Shown: positions 9,366 through 16,994 of the stretch, in pieces
Numbering within the stretch: the stretch's first letter is position 1
How the letters are laid out: every line of letters begins with the position of its first letter
DNA from: CAWIUB01 sp963839995
GTDB lineage: Bacteria; Actinomycetota; Actinomycetes; Mycobacteriales; Jatrophihabitantaceae
Assembly (NCBI GenBank): GCA_963839995.1
Contig: CAWIXH010000004.1
Span: 1-64,000, forward strand
DNA: 64,000 nt
Direction: 5' to 3'
Made by a program: the position numbers and the translations under genes
Notes under the pieces: model-generated
Seen by the model: the letters and a program-made list of their open reading frames with translations, nothing else
Told to the model about the DNA's origin: nothing
Database searches by the model: none

Positions 9366-9706
9366 CGGCCCAGCCAGCGCAACGGCCGGCCGACCACGGG
9401 CCGCTGATGCCACTGGTGATCCATCACCACGCGCCGGCCCCACCGCAGAGCGTCCCGCAGCCGGGTCGCGATCGAGGGCCGCAGCGCGTCTTCCCGCTGC
9501 CCAGCCTGCTGATGCAAGAAATGGGCACAGCGGAAACACACCGCCGCCTCCGGATGACTGCCCAACTGCACCAGCCGATCAGCCGGGGACTGCTGCCCAC
9601 AACACCCAACACTCGACTCCACCACCCACGCCCGCCGCCGGATGGGATCGACTGGCTCGCGTCCGTGTCCACCTCGGTCATCGCTCCGCCTCGCCTCGAA
9701 ACTCAT
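9353..9706 (-). CDS. Conserved actinobacterial hypothetical protein
   Basis: This 117-residue protein from ATG 9706 reads 'MSFEARRSDDRGGHGREP...'. It has a Cys-rich core 'SSVGCCGQQSPADRLVQLGSH' and 'AAVCFRCAHFLHQQA', likely a small metal-binding site (Cys-Cys, CxxC, His), and ends 'RPLRWLGRYLP'. Proteins of this pattern recur in actinomycete genomes without known function. It overlaps the 3' end of the preceding convergent gene by 13 bp. Confidence 0.55.
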   Translation of the reverse strand: MSFEARRSDDRGGHGREPVDPIRRRAWVVESSVGCCGQQSPADRLVQLGSHPEAAVCFRCAHFLHQQAGQREDALRPSIATRLRDALRWGRRVVMDHQWHQRPVVGRPLRWLGRYLP

Positions 9707-9852
9707 CGGCCAGTATGAGCCCGCCGGCGTTGTCCAGGTGGTCCTAGGAGTACCACCCCCCCACGATCCCCGCCCAGCTGTACCAGCCACGGCCAGACCC
9801 GATCTGGCGGAGCGTCGATCGTGACGGCCATCGTCGCGCCCCTCTCACCGTC

Positions 9853-9858
9853 GGGGAC
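9853..9858 (+). repeat. Target-site duplication of IS21 element (left)
   Basis: GGGGAC directly precedes the TGT terminus of the IS21 element and is repeated at 15020-15025. The 6-bp length is within the IS21-family range. Confidence 0.85.
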
Positions 9859-9953
9859 TGTCGGCGACCCGTGAAAACTGACCCCGTGGCTTCACCCGAA
9901 AACTGACCCCTTCCATCGACCCTGGCTCCCACCGAGTCAGGAGGAGGAAGGGG

Positions 9954-11207
9954 ATGTTGCACGTGGAGGACTGGGCTGAGATCCGCCGGTTGCACGTCGC
10001 GGAGGGGATGCCGATCAAGGCGATCGCTCGGCTGCTGGGGATCTCGAGGAACACGGTGAGGGCGAAGCTGGCGGCCGATGCGCCGCCGAGGTACGAGCGG
10101 CCGGCTGCCGGATCGGTCGTGGACGAGGTCGAGCCGCGGATCCGGCAGCTGCTCAAGGACTACCCGATGATGCCGGCCACGGTGATCGCGGAGCGGATCG
10201 GGTGGGCGCGGGGGATGACGGTGCTCAGCGCGCGGGTGCGGGAGCTGCGGCCGGTGTATCTGCCGCCGGACCCGGCGTCGCGGACGGCTTATGTTGCTGG
10301 GGAGATCGCGCAGAACGACTTCTGGTTCCCCGACATCGAGCTGCCGGTCGGATTCGGGCAGACCCGTACCGCCAAGCAGCTGCCGGTGCTGACCATGGTG
10401 AGTGCGTATTCGCGGATGCTGTTTGCCCGGCTGACCCCGACCCGCAGCGCCGAGGACCTGTATTGCGGTTGGTGGGCGCACCTGACGCGGCTCGGTGGGG
10501 TGCCGCGGGTACTGGTCTGGGACGGTGAGGGCGCGGTCGGTCAGTATGCCGGCGGCCGGAACAAGCTCACCGGCGAGTGCCACGCGTTCCGCGGGGTCTT
10601 GGGCGCGAAGGTGCTGGTGTTGCGCCCGCGCGATCCGGAAGCGAAGGGGATCATCGAACGGGCCCACGACTACCTCGAGCGGTCCTTCCTGCCGGGCCGG
10701 TCGTTCACCGGCCCGGACGATTTCAACCGCCAGTTGCAGACCTGGCTCGATGCGGTGAACCAGCGCCGTCGGCGGGCGTTGGGGTGCGCGCCGGTCGACC
10801 GGATCGCCGCCGACCGCGCCGCGATGCTCGCCCTGCCGCCGGTGGCGCCGGCGACCGGGTGGCGGATCTCCGGGCGGCTGCCGCGGGACTTCTACGTGCG
10901 CCTGGACGGTAACGACTACTCGGTGCACCCGTCGGTGATCGGCCGCCGCATCGAGGTCATCGCCGACCTGGACCGGGTCCGCGCCTACTGCGGCGGCAAC
11001 CTGGTCGCCGACCACGTGCGGGTCTGGGCCAAGCACCAGAGTCTCACGCTCCCGGAGCATGACGCGGCCGCCAAGGCGTTGCGCCGCGAGCGCATCGGCA
11101 TCGTCCGGCCGGCGCCGGAGCCGGAGGTGCAGATCCGCTGCCTGGATGACTACGACACCGCACTCGGCCTCGACGCCGACACCGACACCGAGGGTGGGGT
11201 GGCGTGA
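9954..11207 (+). CDS. istA: IS21-family transposase IstA
   Basis: This 417-residue protein has an N-terminal HTH ('EIRRLHVAEGMPIKAIARLLGISRNTVR', residues about 7-34) followed by an rve/DDE catalytic domain. 'DFWFPDIELPVG' occupies the first Asp region, 'RVLVWDGEGAVG' holds the second Asp and 'DPEAKGIIERAHDYLERSF' the Glu. A C-terminal Mu-type segment ('DGNDYSVHPSVIGRRIEV') completes it. 'KGIIERAHDYLE' is an IstA signature. A GGAGGAAGG purine run lies just upstream of the ATG. The gene overlaps istB by 4 bp (ATGA type), as usual in this family. It appears intact. Confidence 0.92.
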   Translation: MLHVEDWAEIRRLHVAEGMPIKAIARLLGISRNTVRAKLAADAPPRYERPAAGSVVDEVEPRIRQLLKDYPMMPATVIAERIGWARGMTVLSARVRELRPVYLPPDPASRTAYVAGEIAQNDFWFPDIELPVGFGQTRTAKQLPVLTMVSAYSRMLFARLTPTRSAEDLYCGWWAHLTRLGGVPRVLVWDGEGAVGQYAGGRNKLTGECHAFRGVLGAKVLVLRPRDPEAKGIIERAHDYLERSFLPGRSFTGPDDFNRQLQTWLDAVNQRRRRALGCAPVDRIAADRAAMLALPPVAPATGWRISGRLPRDFYVRLDGNDYSVHPSVIGRRIEVIADLDRVRAYCGGNLVADHVRVWAKHQSLTLPEHDAAAKALRRERIGIVRPAPEPEVQIRCLDDYDTALGLDADTDTEGGVA

Positions 11208-13576
11208 TGGCCAGCGCGACCAAGACCCCGGCCCGCGACACCCTCGCCGAGATCACCTACCTCACCCGGGCGTTGAAAGCACCGACGCTGCGCGCCGCGG
11301 TGGACCGCCTCGCCGACCGCGCCCGGACCGAGAACTGGACGCACGAGGAGTTCCTCGTCGCCTGCCTGCAACGCGAGGTCGCCGCCCGGGAGAACCACGG
11401 CGGCGAGGGACGCATCCGCGCCGCCCGCTTCCCGGCCCGCAAGAGCCTGGAGGAGTTCGACTTCGACCACGCCCGTGGGCTCAAACGCGACACGATCGCG
11501 CACCTGGGCACGCTGGACTTCATCACCGCCAAGGACAACGTCGTGTTTCTCGGCCCGCCGGGGACAGGGAAAACCCACCTCGCAACAGGTCTGGCGATCC
11601 GCGCCTGCCAGGCCGGGCACCGGGTCCTGTTCGCCACCGCCAGCCAATGGGTCGACCGCCTCGCCACCGCCCACCACGCCGGGCGGCTGCAAGACGAACT
11701 CATCCGGCTCGGCCGCTACCCCTGCCTGGTCGTTGACGAGGTCGGCTACATCCCGTTCGAACCCGAGGCGGCCAACCTGTTCTTCCAACTGGTCTCGAGT
11801 AGATATGAGCGGGCAAGCTTGATCGTCACCAGTAACAAGGTGTTCGGCCGCTGGGGCGAGGTATTCGGCGACGACGTGGTCGCCGCCGCGATGATCGACC
11901 GGCTCGTCCACCACGCCGAAGTCATCGCCACCAATGGAACGCAAACCGTCTTGGCTTGACACCGGGCGCGGCCGCGGTGGCTGGGTGGGTCGGTGGTGGG
12001 AGTCTGCTGGGCCGGGCGGGTCTTGTTGGGGCGTGTCGAGGGCGATGCGTAGGCGGATTTCGACGTGCCAGCCGGTGACGCGGACTTCCTCGATGAGCAG
12101 CCGCAGGAGCTGCTGTTTCTGGACGGCGTCGAGTTGGTCGATGACGCCGCGGATCCGTTCGGCGAAGTCGTGGACGCGGCGGCGTAGCTGGTTGCCGCGA
12201 GCGAGCGTGGCGCGTTCGGCGGCGAGGCTGGCTCGCTTGGTCTGCAGGTCGCGGTGGCGGGCGGCTACGTCGGCGGCCCGGTGTTGTAGCTCGGGTAGCT
12301 CGATCAGCCCGGCTTGGTAGAGGTCGACGAGGCGTCGGCGTTCGGCGTCGGCGGCGTCGATCTTGCGGTCGAGGCGGGCGAGTTCGGCGGCGAGCAGCTC
12401 GTCGTCGGGGATCGGGGTGGTCACCGCCACGGCTTGCTCACCGGCCAGCAGCAGGTCGGGTTGGGTGAGCGCGACGCGGATCTGGTCGAAGACGAACTCG
12501 TCGAGTGCGTCGGCGCGGATGTTGCGTTCCGGGCAGCGGTGTTCTTCTCCGCCGGCGCGCAGCGGGTCGTGGTTGCGGCAGTAGTAGTAGTGGTGCCAGC
12601 TGCCGTTGCGGCCGCGCATCTTGTGGCAGTTGGTGCCCACGCCGCAGGCGCCGCATTTGACCAGGCCCTTGAGCAGCCAGCGGCCTGGTTCGGCCCGGCG
12701 CGGGCTCCATTTGCTGTTGTCGACCGCGACCCGTCCGGCGGCCTCGAATGTCTCGTCGGCGATGATGCGCGGGCAGGCGATCGGGATCCAGTCGGCGCGG
12801 TCGCGGGGGACTTGGCGGCGGTGGCGGGTGGGTCGTCGGTCGGGGATCGATTCGGTGCGGTTGAAGTAGACCCGCCCCACGTAGGCCTCGTTGCGCAGCA
12901 GCCGGAGGATGGTGGACGTCCCCCAGGTCGCCTTCCCGGTCGGCGACGGTACCCGATCGGCGTTGAGGGCACGGCTGATGTCGCGCACCGTCGTCCCGCC
13001 GGCTCGGTCGGTGAAGATCCGCCGGACGATGGCGGCTTCCGGTTCGTAGATCTCCAGGTGCGCTGGGCCGGTGGCCGCGCTGCGCGCAACCCGTCGGTAG
13101 CCGTAGGAGGTCTTCCAGGTGGTGACCTCGCCGGCGCGGGCCCGGAACAGCTTGCCGCGCCGGTAGCGTTCGGCGATCTTCGCCTTCTCGTACTCGGCGA
13201 TCACGCCCTGCACCTGGGTGAGCAGCGTGGCCTGCGGGTCGTCGGCGGCCAGGCCGGGTGAGTCGGTGAACCGCACCGTCACCCCGAACCGGGCCAGTTC
13301 GTCCAGGACGAGGACCTGGTAGGCGTAGGCGCGGGCGAGGCGGTCCGGGGACAGGCACCACACCTGCTCGAACAGCCCGCCCTCGGCCGCGTCGCGCATG
13401 GCGTCCAGCGCGGGCCGGTCCAGCCGGGCACCGGAGTGCCCGTCGTCGACGTACTCGCCGACCAGCTCGTCCCCGGCGTCGGTCACGTGCGCGCGCAGCA
13501 CGTCCAGTTGCGAGCCGATGGTGCCGCGTTCGGCTTGCCGCTCGGTGGACACGCGTGCGTAGAGAGCTACCTTCAT
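11150..13576 (-). CDS. Large serine recombinase, reading out through attL
   Basis: The ATG at 13576 overlaps the upstream stop (ATGA). The resolvase catalytic domain (residues 1 to about 145) begins 'MKVALYARVSTERQ', whose Ser is the nucleophile, and has 'CLSPDRLARAYAYQ'. A recombinase domain follows (about 160-300, 'TSYGYRRVARS', 'ILRLLRNEAYVGRVYFNR'), then a zinc ribbon ('KGLVKCGACGVGTN', with further Cys in 'YYCRN' and 'HRCPERN'), a coiled coil (about 410-500) and a C-terminal segment ('EEVRVTGWHVEIRLRI'). Native sequence ends at attL (11927, about residue 550). Past that, the frame continues for about 258 codons antisense to istB before a stop, giving an 808-residue product. In the circular form the frame would instead continue 43 codons and stop at 14491. 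Confidence 0.88.
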   Translation of the reverse strand: MKVALYARVSTERQAERGTIGSQLDVLRAHVTDAGDELVGEYVDDGHSGARLDRPALDAMRDAAEGGLFEQVWCLSPDRLARAYAYQVLVLDELARFGVTVRFTDSPGLAADDPQATLLTQVQGVIAEYEKAKIAERYRRGKLFRARAGEVTTWKTSYGYRRVARSAATGPAHLEIYEPEAAIVRRIFTDRAGGTTVRDISRALNADRVPSPTGKATWGTSTILRLLRNEAYVGRVYFNRTESIPDRRPTRHRRQVPRDRADWIPIACPRIIADETFEAAGRVAVDNSKWSPRRAEPGRWLLKGLVKCGACGVGTNCHKMRGRNGSWHHYYYCRNHDPLRAGGEEHRCPERNIRADALDEFVFDQIRVALTQPDLLLAGEQAVAVTTPIPDDELLAAELARLDRKIDAADAERRRLVDLYQAGLIELPELQHRAADVAARHRDLQTKRASLAAERATLARGNQLRRRVHDFAERIRGVIDQLDAVQKQQLLRLLIEEVRVTGWHVEIRLRIALDTPQQDPPGPADSHHRPTQPPRPRPVSSQDGLRSIGGDDFGVVDEPVDHRGGDHVVAEYLAPAAEHLVTGDDQACPLISTRDQLEEQVGRLGFERDVADLVNDQAGVAAEPDEFVLQPPGVVGGGEAVDPLAGGGEQDPVPGLAGADRQTCCEVGFPCPRRAEKHDVVLGGDEVQRAQVRDRVAFEPTGVVEVELLQALAGREAGGADASLAAVVLPGGDLALQAGDEELLVRPVLGPGAVGEAVHRGAQRRCFQRPGEVGDLGEGVAGRGLGRAGHHATPPSVSVSASRPSAVS
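11204..11928 (+). pseudogene. istB: IstB ATPase, 5' part (gene split by insertion)
   Basis: This is the IS21 helper AAA+ ATPase that activates IstA. The Walker A motif is 'FLGPPGTGKTHLA', Walker B is 'CLVVDEVGYIP', and the sensor region is 'LIVTSNKVFGRWGEVFGDDVVAAAMIDRLVHHAEVI'. At 'HHAEVIA' the sequence jumps into foreign DNA and stops at 11959. The missing C-terminus, 'LKGDSYRLKDRDLGR', lies at 14625-14700. Joining 11928 to 14625 restores the frame exactly (GTC ATC GCA CTC AAA). Confidence 0.92.
11927..11945 (+). repeat. Attachment-site arm (attL side) of the serine-recombinase element
   Basis: The 19-bp sequence GCCACCAATGGAACGCAAA matches the reverse complement of 14606-14624 at 17 of 19 positions. 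It begins with the dinucleotide GC that is duplicated at both junctions. This is the layout left when a large serine recombinase integrates an imperfectly palindromic attP: each half of attP ends up at one end of the insert. Confidence 0.8.
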
Positions 13577-13902
13577 CACCGGACCGGCCCTATCGATGGC
13601 GCGGCGGTTGCTGCCGCGCCGAGATCGACCGCGGCGCCGAGCAGGAACTGGTAGCCGGCCGCCAGCGCCGACACCCGCGGGTCGAGGTGCGGCGTCCACG
13701 GCGGCCGGGCGGCGCCGAGCAGCTCGGGCAGGAACACCGGCTCGGCGGCCGGCCAGGCGATCAGCCCGGCCAAGCCCCGGCGGTCGAAGCGGGCCGCGGC
13801 CAGCCCGTCAGGTGGCCGGCGGTGTTCGAGCACGTGTGCGCGCAGCGTTTCGTAGTCGACCTGCGCCGCCTGTGCTGGCGGCCAGAACGACCGGGCGCTC
13901 AC
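13576..13902 (-). CDS. Small protein upstream of serine recombinase
   Basis: The 108-residue protein starts at GTG 13902, overlapping the preceding stop (GTGA), and its own stop overlaps the recombinase ATG (ATGA), so the three genes are probably translationally coupled. It contains 'QVDYETLRAHVLEHRRPP' followed by 'FDRRGLAGLIAWP' and 'RPPWTPHLDPRVSALAAGYQFLL'. I recognise it only as a partner protein next to such recombinases and cannot assign a function. A role as recombination directionality factor or regulator is a guess from position. Confidence 0.6.
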   Translation of the reverse strand: MSARSFWPPAQAAQVDYETLRAHVLEHRRPPDGLAAARFDRRGLAGLIAWPAAEPVFLPELLGAARPPWTPHLDPRVSALAAGYQFLLGAAVDLGAAATAAPSIGPVR

Positions 13903-14326
13903 CGGCCGCGGGCCCGTTCGACGGTCCGCCGGTGCAGCCGCACCCCGAACCGATCCGCGACCTGCTCGGCGACCTGCACACCGGACCCGCTCGCGTCGGC
14001 GCGGATGAACTCCACGATCTCCGGCGACAGCTTGACCGGGCCGCGGCGGCCCGCCGCTCGTCGAGCAGCCCGGTCATCCCCAGCTGCCCGAATGATGCCG
14101 TCACCAGGTAGAACGCCGCACGCGAGTAGCCGTGCGCCGCCGCGGCCTCGGTGACCGGCCACCCGTCGACCAGATGCGCGCGCAGCATCTCGTACTTGAC
14201 CTGCACCTTGTCCGCGGCCAGGAAGAACCCGGCACCCGTCGTGAACAGCGGGGCGTGCACCGCCTCCGGATTCGGGTGCAGCAGGCCGGACTCGCCCAGC
14301 GCCCGCAACCGGCTCGTCTGCCTCAC
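13899..14326 (-). pseudogene. Helix-turn-helix protein of the recombinase element, frameshifted
   Basis: The conceptual product is about 142 residues. Its first part, 'LRALGESGLLHPNPEAV' to 'VKYEMLRAHLVDGWPV' and 'GYSRAAFYLVTASFG', contains an HTH like the N-terminus of the transposase at 41035-42753. Its second part, 'RRGPVKLSPEIVEFIRA' to 'FGVRLHRRTVERARGR', holds a second DNA-binding-like segment. The parts are in different frames, joined near 14050 where one G seems missing from a GGG run. GTG 14326 is preferred as start because an AGGAGG lies 8 bases upstream. If the lesion is real, the first gene of the element is dead. Confidence 0.65.
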
Positions 14327-14605
14327 CTGCCTCACCTCCTGCCCAGCAGGCTAGGCGCGGGAACCACCACCGTCTAGCATTGACTGCCGCGTGTCGCCAC
14401 GCATCGACCGCAGCAGATTGATCAATGCATAGACGGCAAGGATATTGGCCAGCACAGCGACAAGTAGGGCTAGACATGCGGTCGTCATTACTAGACATCA
14501 AGGTCGCTCCGAACGGCAGGTCGCCGCAGCCGGCGACGGTGATCAGGATGGACATACAGGCCCGGAACGGCTTCCGCCGGGGACAGCCTGACTGTCAGCT
14601 GCAGC
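14327..14605. other. Control region of the recombinase element
   Basis: This 280-bp stretch lies between the HTH start and the right attachment arm and must contain the operon promoter. On the minus strand it also encodes, in frame with the predicted circular recombinase, an open segment from 14622 down to the stop at 14491-14493 (43 codons, ending 'RRPAVRSDLDV'). I recognise no other gene. Confidence 0.5.
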
Positions 14606-14624
14606 TTTGCGTTCCGCTGGTGGC
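14606..14624 (+). repeat. Attachment-site arm (attR side) of the serine-recombinase element
   Basis: The 19-bp sequence TTTGCGTTCCGCTGGTGGC is the inverted partner of 11927-11945. It ends in the GC dinucleotide, after which istB resumes with ACTCAAAGGC. Confidence 0.8.
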
Positions 14625-14700
14625 ACTCAAAGGCGACAGCTACCGCCTGAAAGACCGCGACCTCGGCCGAATCCCCACCGCCGCGGCGAGCGAGCAGTGA
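14625..14700 (+). pseudogene. istB: IstB ATPase, displaced C-terminal part
   Basis: It encodes 'LKGDSYRLKDRDLGRIP' and ends 'TAAASEQ', the conserved IstB C-terminus. It lies 2.7 kb from the rest of the gene because of the serine-recombinase insertion. Confidence 0.9.
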
Positions 14701-14707
14701 GGACCCA

Positions 14708-14959
14708 ATGCGTGACGCTTTGCCACCCAGCCCAGCCGGCCACCCCCGCCGCGGGCTCACCTGCCAAGCCTGCGGCGCCACCATCATCACCGACGTCGAC
14801 GGGCTGTTCCACAACCCCGAACGGGGCAGCCGGCAACGCTTCTGCAGCCCCGCCTGCCGCCAAGCCGCCTACCGTCGCCGCCGCGCCAACACCACCGAGA
14901 ACACGCCCCGGCAACACACCGGCGGCCGCAACAGAAGACTCGCGAAAGATCCCGAATGA
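14708..14959 (+). CDS. Zinc-ribbon passenger protein of the IS21 element
   Basis: This 83-residue protein lies between the end of istB and the right terminus of the IS21 element, so it belongs to the IS. It has two Cys pairs, 'LTCQACGATII' and 'RFCSPACRQAAYRRR', predicted to bind one zinc, followed by a basic tail. The second motif is identical to one in the passenger of the IS3-type element at 37807-39468. Its function is unknown; DNA or RNA binding is possible from the CxxC pairs and the arginine-rich tail. Confidence 0.65.
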   Translation: MRDALPPSPAGHPRRGLTCQACGATIITDVDGLFHNPERGSRQRFCSPACRQAAYRRRRANTTENTPRQHTGGRNRRLAKDPE

Positions 14960-15019
14960 CCGAACAGGGGGTCAGTTTTCGACCGACGCAAAGGGGTCAA
15001 TTTTCGGCCGACGTTGACA

Positions 15020-15025
15020 GGGGAC
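15020..15025 (+). repeat. Target-site duplication of IS21 element (right)
   Basis: GGGGAC, identical to 9853-9858, follows the right terminus of the element. Confidence 0.85.
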
Positions 15026-15438
15026 CAGGTCGGCACTGGGATACGGCTCAGCGACTTCCTCATAGTGCTCGCGGTGGCGGGCGTCTTGTTCGCCCTGGCG
15101 ACCGTGCGCCCACGGCGCTGGCTGCCGCCATGGCTGCTCCATTGCTCGCTGTGGCCGCTGGCCGCGCTGATGGTGCTGCGCGCCGTGTCGGCGAGCCTCG
15201 GTGACGTGCAACAGCTTGCGACTGGGCGTCCACCCGCACGACCCTGTGGGATCTGGTCTTCTGGTCGCCGTTGTTCCTGATCTGGGGTGTGCTGTGGGCA
15301 GCAACCGTACTGACCTATGCCCGCCGCTCAAGACGACCCGGGCACAAGACGGGTAGCGGCGGGTGTTCCTGGTGCAGTAAGCGCCATGGCTGTGACTCAC
15401 TTCCCCGCTCTAGTCCCGGTCGTTCCAAGCCCGCGTAG
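15026..15438 (+). pseudogene. Small multi-pass membrane protein (DUF3995-like), broken
   Basis: The sequence resumes after the IS21 element with 'LSDFLIVLAVAGVLFALATV', 'LLHCSLWPLAALMVLRAV', 'SLGDVQQLAT', then one frameshift (near 15225), 'TTLWDLVFWSPLFLIWGVLWAA'. Three hydrophobic segments and the W-D-x-x-F-W-S-P pattern resemble DUF3995-type membrane proteins. An open frame continues leftward across the insertion (9737-9858, '...WRSVDRDGHRRAPLTVGD'), so the IS21 insertion probably disrupted this gene. Both the insertion and the frameshift inactivate it. Confidence 0.5.
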
Positions 15439-15807
15439 ATCCATCCGCGGCATGCCGGACCGGTTCGCCCGTGTGCGACCTCGCGCGCATATCGACGCAG
15501 CGCCCAGCCACCGATGCGCTCGGACGCCCGCGAAGTATTCGGCGATCAGCGAGGTCTGCAGGGTCACTGTGCGTGTTTGCATCTCGGGCGTCCCCACGCA
15601 GGCTTTACGCGCGCGACCCGTCTCGATCTGTTCGGCTCGGTCGTCGTCGACAACGGTGCCGCGAGCGCGTATGTGGAACGGTCGGTTCAGGCGCGTGTGC
15701 GCCGTCCAACCTAGGCCGTCGATCCCGTTGATCGCCGCGACTCTTGGCAGTCCGTGGAAATGCGCCGATCGGGCAGTCGCGGTCGCCGGTCAACTAGGGT
15801 CTGGGTC
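15439..15807. other. No recognisable gene
   Basis: About 370 bp of high-GC sequence between the membrane-protein remnant and the SRPBCC gene. Short open frames exist on both strands but none resembles a known protein. Confidence 0.5.
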
Positions 15808-16242
15808 ATGGCGCACGCGACCGCAACGGTGATCGTCGATCGGGCTATCGGCGAGGTTTTCGCGTTCTTGGCCGACGGGATGAACGAGCCGGCGTGGCAT
15901 CCCGGGGTGACCGACGTCAGTCACGTTGCTGAGACCGGTACCGTCGTTGGCGCGACGTTCAAGCAGACCATGAAAGGGCCCGGCGGCCGGTCGATACCCG
16001 GTGACTACCGGATCACACGCTACGAGCAGCCGACCCGACTCGACTTCGAAGTCATCGCCGGCCCGGCCCGCCCAGTAGGCCGATTTGATCTACGCGAGAC
16101 CGCAGCAAGTGCCACGGAGGTGATCTTCACCCTCGATGTCAAGCCGCGCGGGCTGATGGTTCTCATGACGCCAATGATCAACAAGCAGGTGCGCGCCGAG
16201 GTTGGCAACATCGTCAACCTGCCAAACGCGATGAGCTCCTGA
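15808..16242 (+). CDS. SRPBCC (START-like) family protein
   Basis: This 144-residue protein has the polyketide-cyclase/SRPBCC fold pattern: N-terminal strand 'ATATVIVDRAIGEVFAFLAD', then 'EPAWHPGVTDVSHV', 'GDYRITRYEQPTRLDFEVIAGP', and a C-terminal amphipathic helix 'MINKQVRAEVGNIVNLPNAM'. Such proteins bind hydrophobic ligands or act as coenzyme-associated cyclases. The ATG at 15808 begins the canonical first strand; upstream in-frame sequence looks non-coding. It stands alone, with no operon partners. Confidence 0.8.
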   Translation: MAHATATVIVDRAIGEVFAFLADGMNEPAWHPGVTDVSHVAETGTVVGATFKQTMKGPGGRSIPGDYRITRYEQPTRLDFEVIAGPARPVGRFDLRETAASATEVIFTLDVKPRGLMVLMTPMINKQVRAEVGNIVNLPNAMSS

Positions 16243-16499
16243 CCGCACAGCCTCTACACTGGCACGGGCCGATTCGGTGGACAGGATTCCTTTCGATGTT
16301 CGTTGCGCACCGCAGATGGATCGCTATTGCGCCTCGCTGTTTACCGGATCTGCCGAACAGCGTGCGTTCGCGCTAGGACCACTCGCGGCCAGCGAACCGG
16401 CCCTCGCCGGGTCGCAATGCGTCCCAGCGGGTTGTCTGATGCATGGGTCGTAGATGTTCAGCATGGTGATCTCAGGTCCGCTCAGCTCGCCCCGATTGC
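16243..16499. other. No recognisable gene
   Basis: This 257-bp stretch lies between the SRPBCC gene and the 3' end of the dehydratase pseudogene. I see nothing identifiable. Confidence 0.4.
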
Positions 16500-16994
16500 G
16501 GGTTCGTGACGATAGACCCGAGGGCGAAGCGGATGGCCAGGCCGATCACATCCTGGTGGTCGAACGGCGGGATCAGCGTCAGGTCACGCTCGGCGGCGAG
16601 CTTCCCGGCGGCTTCTGCCCGCTCGCTGCCCCCCGACCAGCACCACCTCGGCGCCGAGCCGGCGCACCGCCTCGACCCTTGATCGCCAGCGCCACCGTCG
16701 GAATGACCACGACCGCCGGGACGCCGAAGCGGGCCGCCGCGTACGCCACCGCCTGACCGTGATTGCCGCTGGAGTGCGTGATCACACCGCGGGCGCGGAC
16801 CTCGGCAGGCAGCGCAGCGATCGCGTGATACGCGCCGCGGATCTTAAGCGCGCCGATCGGTTGCAGGCTCTCGGCTTGAGCCACAGCGGGCGATCCGCAT
16901 CGGCCCACAGCTGCGGCAGCAGCGGAGTACGCACCGCCACGCCGGCCAGCTTGTCCGCGGCCCGCCTGATCTGCTCGATGCCCACCAACGCCAC
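16500..16994 (-). pseudogene. PLP-dependent serine/threonine dehydratase remnant
   Basis: Three segments in different frames spell the N-terminal half of a threonine-dehydratase-like enzyme. They are 'MALVGIEQIRRAADKLAGVAVRTPLL' (from 16994), 'SLQPIGALKIRGAYHAIAAL' with 'VITHSSGNHGQAVAYAAARFGVPAVVV' (the SSGNHGQA phosphate-loop motif), and 'AGKLAAERDLTLIPPFDHQDVIGLA' (near 16510-16610). In the PLP-lysine motif, 'GALKIRGA' replaces the usual GxFKxRGA. At least two frameshifts and a small deletion are present and the C-terminal half is missing, so it is non-functional. Confidence 0.7.

Larger units (their letters stand above)
11929..14624 (-). mobile_element. 2.7-kb serine-recombinase integrative element in istB
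   Basis: Its boundaries are fixed by exact restoration of istB when 11929-14624 is removed. The ends carry 19-bp inverted repeats (17/19). Three minus-strand genes with 4-base start/stop overlaps fill it: an HTH protein, a 108-residue protein and a large serine recombinase. No target duplication longer than the GC dinucleotide is seen, consistent with serine recombinase chemistry (2-bp core) and not with DDE transposition. In the predicted circle the two arms form a dyad centred on GC. Confidence 0.82.
9859..15019 (+). mobile_element. IS21-family element, interrupted by a serine-recombinase element
   Basis: The termini are TGTCGGCGACC on the left and TGTCAACGTCGG on the right read inward. 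Each end carries two copies of a GAAAACTGACCCC-type repeat (left at about 9873 and 9898; right, inverted, at 14967-14980 and 14993-15006), the multiple terminal repeats expected for IstA binding. Contents: istA, istB and a zinc-ribbon passenger gene. A 2696-bp insert splits istB. Without the insert the element is about 2.46 kb, normal for IS21. It is flanked by the GGGGAC duplication and sits in a small membrane-protein gene. Confidence 0.88.

Noticed and set aside
11150..11926. C-terminal 258 residues of the serine recombinase frame as a real domain
   Set aside because: They are antisense to istA/istB and lie outside the attachment arm, so they are read-through and not a conserved domain.
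12314..13261. 315-codon plus-strand frame in the recombinase element
   Set aside because: It is antisense to the serine recombinase, with no domain or ribosome site.
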